From Lentisphaerota bacterium (lineage in GTDB: Bacteria > Verrucomicrobiota > Kiritimatiellia > UBA8416 > JABMPJ01): DNA of 34,621 bases. A program made the position numbers and the translations under genes. The stretch lies in the NCBI GenBank assembly GCA_013203785.1, contig JABMPJ010000087.1:1-34621 (forward strand). The letters are read 5' to 3'. Within the stretch, counting starts at the first letter, position 1; each line of letters starts with the position of its first letter. Shown here piece after piece: positions 26,655 through 34,621 of the stretch. A model generated the notes under the pieces. It worked only from the letters and a program-made list of their open reading frames with translations, searched no databases and had not been told where the DNA came from.

Positions 26655-28270
26655 GCGGCATCAGACTCCATGTCGGCCTCTACATGAGCTTGCTTGAATG
26701 CCTCCTCGATGCGAATACGACAGTCACGGCCACGGAATGCCCCGTCGTGAGTATTCAGACAGACCGATGGCGCAGCGGGAATGGGCTCGAGACGGACGCG
26801 CAACGACCCGTCGCTCGAGGTGGTCACCACAGGCTCAGCAGGATCTCGCTGAGACGCGAGTGCCGCGCCCAGGCAATCCAGAAACAGATCAAAAGAACCA
26901 CGCGGCAACACAGCGAAATCAGAGAGGCGGGTCAAACCACCCGTAGCGATGAGTCGACGCGCTTCTTCCAACTGACGATTCTCCTCGGCGAGCTTGTTCC
27001 CGAGAAGCCTCTTGGCATCGGAGTCATCGACAATGGCTGGCTGGCGACCAAAGCGCCGGATACGGCCTACGGCACGAAGATGGGGCGAGATCAGCAGAGC
27101 GTCGGCATCGAGCCAGCTCGTGCGCGGCGACACAGGGGTCTCATCCCGGCGCGCCAGTGTCTCCGCATCAATCGTGAGATGGCGAGAGGGAGTGAGACAG
27201 AAAGCCGAGCGCCAGAGAATATGGGCCTGCTCGTCCGTCTCACATTCGGCAAACCAACGCGCCAGTGTACGGAAATCCTCGGCTCGGTCACTGCGGCGCA
27301 CCCGGCGCGCATTGAGATCGGCGACCACGGCAAGAAGATCGGGAATGGCGCTACGCGCACGACTGCGTAGGCGCTCGGACTGAGATGGCTCCCCACCGTT
27401 GCCAAAGAACCATGCCCGCAGCCCCTCCCATTTCGTGGTCCATTCGCGTCGGATACGCTCCTCCGTCGTAGCCTGAGAATCCAGCGCATCTGAAACATCG
27501 CGGGCGACGATGGCGTCGAGGGCCCGCGTCATGCCCGCCCCATCCACCGCAATGATGCGTGAGGCAATCAGAGGACTCTTCACAATCAATTCGCCAATGA
27601 ACCGCTCCAGATACTCGATGAGTTTACCTTTGTAAGCCAGGAACGCCTGCACATCCCCCTCCTGTAGGTCAATCGCCCGCTGGACACTTCCCATGAATTG
27701 ACGGGCGCGGGCAGCCAAGCCATCAAAACGGGCATAGAGGGCGGTACAGGAAGTGTGAACCTTCTGTACATCCAGTGTCGGCTGACCGAGGAGTTCCGTG
27801 AGTTCAGAAAGAAGCGCGCTGATATCGTCCAAGGCCGCGACCTGTAACTCGCCAGGCTGCTCAATCTGTTCCCGGTAGAAAGCGAGGGCTCCCTCCGCCG
27901 CCTCGCCCTCCGCACTCAGTTGGTACAGCAGGTGGGCCCGCATGAAATCCTGCACCGTGCGGACCTCCGCGCTGTCGGCATGAGCCTTCAGGTTGCCCCA
28001 CTCTTTGAGCTGCGTAAGCGCCGCTTCCGCTTCGACCTGCTCCACACACGCCAGGCCCGGTGCGACACTTTCGTCGCGCAAGCCAGACACAACCTCTTCC
28101 GGCTTCAGATGGAGTGCGAACCGCTGCTTTGCGTCGACGAAGAGGCGCATGATAGCACGATAGAGAGGAGCCTTCTCGGCATTCACATACCGGAACACAC
28201 CCAGCTCCGCAGCGCTATCCACCTTCTTCAGCATGCCCGGCAGCATATAGATGATCCGAAGTGAACTCAA
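26651..28270 (-). CDS. jetA: Wadjet type II subunit JetA (DUF2397, TIGR02677-like)
   Basis: First gene of the cassette, 539 residues, with the typical DUF2397 opening (FRYVNAEKAPLYRAIMRLFVDAKQRF) and the later RLRSRARSAIPDLLAVVADLNARR region. JetA is considered the MukF-like kleisin that closes the SMC ring. The start is uncertain. The first possible codon is a TTG at 28270 just after an in-frame stop, and in-frame ATGs follow at 28246 and 28234. None has a strong ribosome site, so efficient translation may depend on coupling or on a leader from the upstream hicBA pair. The hicA stop lies only 72 bases upstream on the same strand. Confidence 0.86.
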   Translation of the reverse strand: MSSLRIIYMLPGMLKKVDSAAELGVFRYVNAEKAPLYRAIMRLFVDAKQRFALHLKPEEVVSGLRDESVAPGLACVEQVEAEAALTQLKEWGNLKAHADSAEVRTVQDFMRAHLLYQLSAEGEAAEGALAFYREQIEQPGELQVAALDDISALLSELTELLGQPTLDVQKVHTSCTALYARFDGLAARARQFMGSVQRAIDLQEGDVQAFLAYKGKLIEYLERFIGELIVKSPLIASRIIAVDGAGMTRALDAIVARDVSDALDSQATTEERIRREWTTKWEGLRAWFFGNGGEPSQSERLRSRARSAIPDLLAVVADLNARRVRRSDRAEDFRTLARWFAECETDEQAHILWRSAFCLTPSRHLTIDAETLARRDETPVSPRTSWLDADALLISPHLRAVGRIRRFGRQPAIVDDSDAKRLLGNKLAEENRQLEEARRLIATGGLTRLSDFAVLPRGSFDLFLDCLGAALASQRDPAEPVVTTSSDGSLRVRLEPIPAAPSVCLNTHDGAFRGRDCRIRIEEAFKQAHVEADMESDAA

Positions 28271-28342
28271 ACAGGATCATGCATGCCCCGCGGTGATACC
28301 TCCGAGGAGGCCGTGCCCTCTGACATGAGTCGAGGAGCTGTG

Positions 28343-28552
28343 TCAGACCAGCCGACGGAATTCGTCCTTGCTCATCTGCAGCAGTTTGACGATCTGCCGT
28401 TCGACGCCCGGGGAGATGTCCCTTCCGGCATGGTGAGGTACGGGGAATGTATTCGCGCCATTGGAAAACAGCACATGCGAGCCCTTCTGGCGAACAGCCT
28501 TGTAGCCCAACTTGCGCAGCCGTTTCTCAATATCTCTGAAGCTATACGGCAT
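28343..28552 (-). CDS. hicA: HicA-type mRNA interferase toxin
   Basis: A 69-residue basic protein of the HicA (YcfA) family, a double-stranded-RNA-binding-fold ribonuclease that cleaves mRNA. The diagnostic segment KAVRQKGSHVLFSNG contains the catalytic His26, and the C-terminal helix IVKLLQMSKDEFRRLV is typical. It follows the antitoxin gene with an 11-bp overlap. It appears complete and intact. It directly precedes jetA, so toxin-antitoxin and Wadjet genes may share a transcript. Confidence 0.92.
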   Translation of the reverse strand: MPYSFRDIEKRLRKLGYKAVRQKGSHVLFSNGANTFPVPHHAGRDISPGVERQIVKLLQMSKDEFRRLV

Positions 28553-28754
28553 AGGCAGCGCGCCTGCTCAGCAGTTCCTGCCGCGCGCGTCGCTCGATAT
28601 CCACCTGCTCGAGGTGGTAATCCATCGTCATGTCAATGACGCTGGAGAGCTCGTCGAGGGCTTGCTCTTGGGTCAGACCATAGGCATACAGATTCTGTGA
28701 CCCTCGCACACGGGCCAGATACCCATCCCCATCTTCTTTGACCATGATTCTCAT
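28542..28754 (-). CDS. hicB: HicB-type antitoxin
   Basis: From the ATG at 28754 this is a 70-residue protein matching the short HicB-like antitoxin form (partial RNase-H-like fold): DGDGYLARVRGSQNLYAYGLTQEQALDEL. The frame extends to 28793, but the ATG at 28754 has GGAG five bases upstream and begins at the first family-like residues (MRIMVKEDGDG). There is no separate C-terminal DNA-binding domain, only a short charged helix (DIERRARQELLSRR). The antitoxin-first order with overlap to hicA is normal for autoregulated modules. Confidence 0.88.
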   Translation of the reverse strand: MRIMVKEDGDGYLARVRGSQNLYAYGLTQEQALDELSSVIDMTMDYHLEQVDIERRARQELLSRRAAYAV

Positions 28755-28763
28755 AACGTCTCC

Positions 28764-28793
28764 ATTATCCGACGAAGCCGCGCCATGTTTCAA
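28764..28793 (-). promoter_or_regulatory. Candidate sigma70 promoter of hicBA
   Basis: On the minus strand TTGAAA (28788-28793) and GATAAT (28764-28769) are each one mismatch from consensus, with an 18-base spacer. The predicted transcription start would fall within a few bases of the hicB ATG at 28754. The transcript would then be nearly leaderless and would lack the GGAG, so either the real start is elsewhere or hicB is read leaderless. Confidence 0.4.
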
Positions 28794-28841
28794 GCCTGAA
28801 ACCGAGATACATACTTCCGAGGGAAAGTCCTCACCAGAGCC

Positions 28842-28899
28842 TTCTGCGGAGCAGAACGGAGTAAGAGCATCACCACAGAACGGTGGTGCAAGATTCTGT
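28842..28899. other. Cluster of overlapping, partly exclusive hairpins
   Basis: TTCTGC/GCAGAA (28842-28847 with 28851-28856, loop GGA) forms a 6-bp stem. CACCAC/GTGGTG (28871-28876 with 28883-28888) forms another. ACAGAA/TTCTGT (28875-28880 with 28894-28899) competes with the second. It could be an RNA element or the folded end of the repeat unit; the strand is unknown. Confidence 0.45.
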
Positions 28900-28913
28900 T
28901 TACCCCACCAGAG

Positions 28914-28941
28914 GAGTCAGAACCCAGGAGCCAGGAGTTAG
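28914..28941. repeat. Degenerate heptamer array, forward orientation
   Basis: Four consecutive 7-base units can be read: GAGTCAG, AACCCAG, GAGCCAG, GAGTTAG. The units share a CAG/TAG ending and are related to the reverse complement of the array at 29042-29076. Confidence 0.6.
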
Positions 28942-29041
28942 AGTGACAACTTTAAATCCGGACTGGACCCGCGACAGTGACCCCACGAGAAGTCATACTA
29001 ATGACTACATAAGGGGGTCGAATCCATGCAGCAGCACTTCA

Positions 29042-29076
29042 GACTCCTGAATTCTGACTCCTGAATTCCGGATTCG
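29042..29076. repeat. Degenerate heptamer array, inverted orientation
   Basis: Five consecutive 7-base units: GACTCCT, GAATTCT, GACTCCT, GAATTCC, GGATTCG. The alternation of GACTCCT and GAATTCT gives a 14-base super-repeat. On the opposite strand the units read like those at 28914-28941, so the two arrays face each other across about 100 bases. Confidence 0.65.
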
Positions 29077-29186
29077 GAGCGATAGCGCAGAATCCATCAC
29101 CAAGACGCCTGTTGACCCTACCCCGCGCCGTGCACTACCATAAGCCCTCCATTTTTCAAACCACAACATCGCTAGGAACCTGGACC

Positions 29187-31876
<2,690 letters not shown>

Positions 31877-31880
<4 letters not shown>

Positions 31881-32752
31881 TCGACGGCGGCATGTGGCTT
31901 CAGCTTGCTGTCGAGGATCGCGCCAATGAGTGCTTTGTCTTTTCGGTAGATTGAGACCAATTGCTTGCCCTGTTGTTGGTAGAGCTTCTGCTTCTTGAGC
32001 ATACCGATCTTGTAGTCGGCCGTGTCCATGCCCCAGTACTCGATATAGAGGTCGAGTTCAGGAAGATAGAAGTCCGGGCGGATGGCGTAGCCATTCAGGA
32101 TCCTGAACCGCTCGTCGTACCGGAACGCAATATTGGCATGGCTCAGGTAGTCGGCAATCCGATGTTCACCATCCGACTGCACAAGGGTCCCATCCTTTGC
32201 CCGGATGGTCTTGTGCAGTTCCACCTTGGTCTCGAAATTGCGGCGATCGAGATAGACCTCATCAAAGCAGTGGTCACAGAAGACGCGCTGAAATGCTTTT
32301 GTGCTGCGTGCATACTCGTCCGCCGCGACCGCGGCACGACAGCGTCGGCAGTGGTGAACCACTTGTGCCGCCTGAATACGCATCGCTTCGCGGATGGTCT
32401 TGCCTGCGGCCACGACACTGCGCTTGACGTAGTCCTTCTCGGCCGGGCTGCAGTAGAGGTCGCGCAGGTCGTCGAGCGCATCCTCTGCATGAGCGCCATA
32501 GGCACCCAACGCCTTGGCCGCATACTGCCGCACTTGCGGATGCGTGTCCGTGAGCAGCGGTTGCAGGGCACGGACGGCGGGTGCCGACGGCACAATGCCA
32601 GCTAATTTGCCGAGGGCGGAGGCGGCCAGCCTGCGGACGAGTGCCGAAGACGAGCGGGTCATCTCCTCGAGCTCAGGGAGGGCCACAGCCGAGGCACTGT
32701 TACCCAGTGCTGTGGCCTGTGCGGCGAGCTTCCTCTCGTTTGACACATTCAT
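31877..32752 (-). CDS. HEAT-repeat, zinc-motif and PD-(D/E)XK nuclease-like protein
   Basis: The 291-residue protein has three parts. HEAT-like helical repeats span about residues 25-125 (SALVRRLAASALGKL, then PQVRQYAAKALGAYG). A four-cysteine motif follows, Cys135-x2-Cys138 and Cys159-x2-Cys162, probably binding zinc. The C-terminal domain (about 190-285) has a nuclease-like pattern: Glu197 in SDGEHRIADYL, Asp227 in RPDFYLPELDLYIEYWG, Glu238, then lysines in YKIGMLKKQKLY. It resembles the PD-(D/E)XK endonuclease domains often attached to helicases. A DNA repair or defence role is inference. The start at 32752 has GGAG eight bases upstream; an ATG at 32770 adds six residues. Confidence 0.72.
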
Positions 32753-33026
32753 GGAACGGGCTCCATTCATGCCGCTCGTTCCGCATCCAAAGGATGCTGC
32801 ACCACGCTCATCTCGATGACCCGCGACCGAAGAGAGTCAGCATGACGAATCGGTGGTCGCCTCCAGCAGCATGTTGCTCAAAAAGTGCCACGATCAGCCC
32901 TCAAGTGCAAGCGGGATCACCTCCCCCACCCAGCCCTGGATTCGTCCACACTCTTGCAGTCCGCATATATTTCGGCTACTGTCCCCTCGCCTTTTGTATA
33001 CAGCAGACCACGAATCAGAGATAGAG

Positions 33027-33875
33027 ATGCCTGATCGCATATCAGTGTGTATTACCGCCGGGAACGAGGAGCGCAATATTCGGCGCTGCCTGGAGAGTGT
33101 AACGTGGGCCAGCGAAATCATTGTGGTCGATAGCTTCAGCAAAGACCGCACCGTCGAGATCTGCCGGGAATATACCAACTTGGTCTATCAGCATCGTTGG
33201 CTGGGTTATATTGGCCAGAAAAACCTGATTAAGGACCTGGCATCGGGGAGTTGGATTCTCTTTATCGATGCCGACGAAGAGATCTCCCCAGGCCTTCGCG
33301 ACGAGATTCTCAACGAGTTTCGGTCAAACGGCAGCGAGCAGCATGATGGTTACGAATTTCCTCGCATGGTGCGTTACCTTCAGCGTTGGATCCGCCATGG
33401 CGACTGGTATCCTGATATCAAACTGAGGCTATTCAGAAAATCCAAGGGGCGATGCGGAGGTCGTGAACCGCATGATCGCATCCAGGTTGACGGTGCCGTC
33501 AAGCGCCTCAAGAATCCAATCTACCACTATACCTATACCGACATCGAAGACCAGATCGCGAGCATGAACAAGTTCTCCTCCATTACGGTGGATGGACAGT
33601 TCGAGGATGGACGGCCGTTTCGCATGGCCGACATGATGACCCGTCCGTTTCTCCGCTTCCTACGCGGTTACTTTCTCAAGCGCGGATTCATGGACGGCAT
33701 GCCAGGGTTCATCGTGGCGATGAGCAGCGCGTATGGCGTCTTTGCCAAGTACGCCAAACTGTGGGAGCGGCACCTCAACGCCCGGTTGGGGCCCGATAGC
33801 GCCGTAGCCGCATCAGCACCGCCAGCAGCCAGCAGCGCCCCCCCACCGTCCGCCCCCCCGGAGGAAGCCCCCTAA
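33027..33875 (+). CDS. Family 2 glycosyltransferase, WaaE/KdtX-like
   Basis: A 282-residue cytoplasmic or membrane-associated GT-A enzyme similar to lipopolysaccharide-core glucosyltransferases of the WaaE/KdtX type. The N-terminal nucleotide-sugar fold shows ISVCITAGNEERNIRRCLES and the metal-binding D81-A-D83 in LFIDADEE. The acceptor region has DGYEFPRMVRYLQRWIRHGDW and PHDRIQV. The C-terminal part has amphipathic/hydrophobic helices (FLRFLRGYFLKRGFMDG). The last 30 residues are a Pro/Ala/Ser-rich tail that overlaps the convergent gene and is unlikely to be part of the fold. The ATG at 33027 begins the conserved domain; the frame is open back to 32853 without similarity. Confidence 0.9.
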   Translation: MPDRISVCITAGNEERNIRRCLESVTWASEIIVVDSFSKDRTVEICREYTNLVYQHRWLGYIGQKNLIKDLASGSWILFIDADEEISPGLRDEILNEFRSNGSEQHDGYEFPRMVRYLQRWIRHGDWYPDIKLRLFRKSKGRCGGREPHDRIQVDGAVKRLKNPIYHYTYTDIEDQIASMNKFSSITVDGQFEDGRPFRMADMMTRPFLRFLRGYFLKRGFMDGMPGFIVAMSSAYGVFAKYAKLWERHLNARLGPDSAVAASAPPAASSAPPPSAPPEEAP

Positions 33876-34557
33876 ATCCTTGCAGGATTGAGGCCACCGG
33901 ATCGTTGGGATTGAGCGCTCCATTCAGTAGCGTTGCATAACGCCCGGCGAGGGCAAACTCGGCCGGACTGGGCAGCGGATCGCTCCCCGCCAGCACACGC
34001 CTGCCGTTAGCGATGGCCCCACGCATGATGGTGCCGCGCGGCCATTCTCGTGGACGCATCGTCGTGTCCCCGAGCCACAACTCCTCCGGCGCAAAACGCG
34101 CCACGAGGGCCCGCACCTGGTGCGACCGACCAAACCACCATTTTCCGAAAGCCCACGTCAGAACAGGGATGGCCTCCGTCTTGAGAATCGTCTGGATCAT
34201 GGACTCAGCCCGCGCCCCATCGGCTAACGCCAGGTCCCGCCCCAAGGCCAGAATCTCCAGCCGCTCCGCCGTGACCATCTGACGACCCGGGAGTATATAG
34301 AACGGACCCACCTCATCGCGCAAACAGACCGCCGATCCAGAACCGCCCTCAACCAACGTCATCTCCATCGAGGTCCCCACGGAGACGCGTCCCTCGGCCA
34401 GCGCCTGGAAGACGTGCTGCCCGGTTCGCTCGGTCAGACAAACCGCCGGCACCGCGCCGGGCGCTAGCGATCTCAGGCGCGCCGCCACAGCCGGTAGGCC
34501 CTCGGCCAGATCGTAGCCGGGATAGAGGTGCACGTGTGTATCAACGACTATTGGCAT
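33775..34557 (-). CDS. PHP/amidohydrolase-like metal-dependent hydrolase
   Basis: From the ATG at 34557 the product is 260 residues. It opens with VVDTHVHLYPGYD (Asp6, His8, His10), a DxHxH metal-binding start typical of PHP and amidohydrolase-fold enzymes. It continues with regions such as LTWAFGKWWFGRSHQV and RRVLAGSDPLPSPAE, where the late Asp may be a further metal ligand. Substrate is unknown. The frame stays open to the window edge, so an upstream start cannot be excluded. Its 3' end overlaps the convergent glycosyltransferase gene by 101 bases; the final 30 residues (GGRTVGGRCWLLAVLMRL) look unrelated to the fold. Confidence 0.68.
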   Translation of the reverse strand: MPIVVDTHVHLYPGYDLAEGLPAVAARLRSLAPGAVPAVCLTERTGQHVFQALAEGRVSVGTSMEMTLVEGGSGSAVCLRDEVGPFYILPGRQMVTAERLEILALGRDLALADGARAESMIQTILKTEAIPVLTWAFGKWWFGRSHQVRALVARFAPEELWLGDTTMRPREWPRGTIMRGAIANGRRVLAGSDPLPSPAEFALAGRYATLLNGALNPNDPVASILQGFRGLPPGGRTVGGRCWLLAVLMRLRRYRAPTGR

Positions 34558-34621
34558 GGTGCCCGCAGTATGGCGCGAAGGGCGGCCGCGTGTAAAGGCG
34601 TAGCTCAATCCGCCCAGCAAG

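Larger units (their letters stand above)
28755..29186. other. Structured, repeat-bearing intergenic region between hicB and acnA
   Basis: I see no credible gene in this 432-bp stretch. It carries a cluster of small hairpins near 28842-28899, two heptamer repeat arrays in opposite orientation (28914-28941 and 29042-29076) and a 6-bp stem AGTCAT/ATGACT (28991-28996, 29001-29006). It must also contain the acnA promoter and probably the hicBA promoter. A 63-residue frame on the minus strand over the second array is a product of the repeats. Confidence 0.5.

Noticed and set aside
26474..27370. 298-residue plus-strand frame within jetA/jetB
   Set aside because: It is antisense to two coupled Wadjet genes and shows no domain.
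28815..28935. RNase P RNA gene
   Set aside because: Some conserved words occur in order, but the segment is about 120 bases, against 300-400 for bacterial RNase P RNA, and the P4 pairing and spacing are missing. Kept only as a low-interest finding.

Overview
The window is about 34.6 kb of GC-rich, gene-dense bacterial chromosome with no rRNA, tRNA, CRISPR array or insertion sequence that I can see. Several features suggest a member of the PVC superphylum (Verrucomicrobiota, Kiritimatiellota or Lentisphaerota): a secreted lamin-tail protein whose middle part resembles the FYRL-type regions common in those groups, an ECF sigma factor paired with an anti-sigma factor lacking a zinc motif, and heptamer-based intergenic repeats. 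This placement is inference with low to moderate confidence; the sequence carries no phylogenetic marker gene.

Region 1 (1-11.6 kb) is C1 and C2 energy metabolism. A three-gene operon encodes a soluble formate dehydrogenase of the NuoE / NuoF / NuoG-FdhA type, with a cysteine-type (not selenocysteine) catalytic subunit. It ends at a strong hairpin shared with the convergent acs gene (AMP-forming acetyl-CoA synthetase). Divergent from acs is a tightly coupled pair: an ADP-forming acyl-CoA synthetase, and an acetyl-CoA hydrolase/CoA-transferase fused to a GNAT acetyltransferase domain. Three routes between acetate and acetyl-CoA therefore sit together, with a candidate protein acetyltransferase domain beside the classical acetylation target Acs.

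Region 2 (11.6-19.4 kb) concerns the envelope and its control. It holds a large GT-C-like membrane protein, a DUF502 membrane protein, a lipoprotein with two RskA-like repeats, and a secreted LTD + DM13 protein. An ECF sigma / membrane anti-sigma pair is transcribed divergently from the last two. The intergenic region between them contains an 11-bp inverted repeat.

Region 3 (19.4-28.8 kb, all on the minus strand) is a defence island. A hicBA toxin-antitoxin pair is followed by a complete type II Wadjet system (jetA-jetB-jetC-jetD, an SMC-like anti-plasmid complex with a Toprim nuclease) and then by rnhA. RNase HI and JetC, encoded two genes apart, both end in sequences resembling the bacterial beta-sliding-clamp binding motif.

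Region 4 (28.8-34.6 kb) opens with a structured intergenic region containing inverted heptamer repeats. It is followed by aconitase A, a HEAT-repeat / zinc / PD-(D/E)XK nuclease-like protein, a WaaE-type family 2 glycosyltransferase and a PHP-like metal-dependent hydrolase. The last two genes overlap tail to tail. Neighbouring convergent genes overlap or nearly touch at several places, so the genome is compact.
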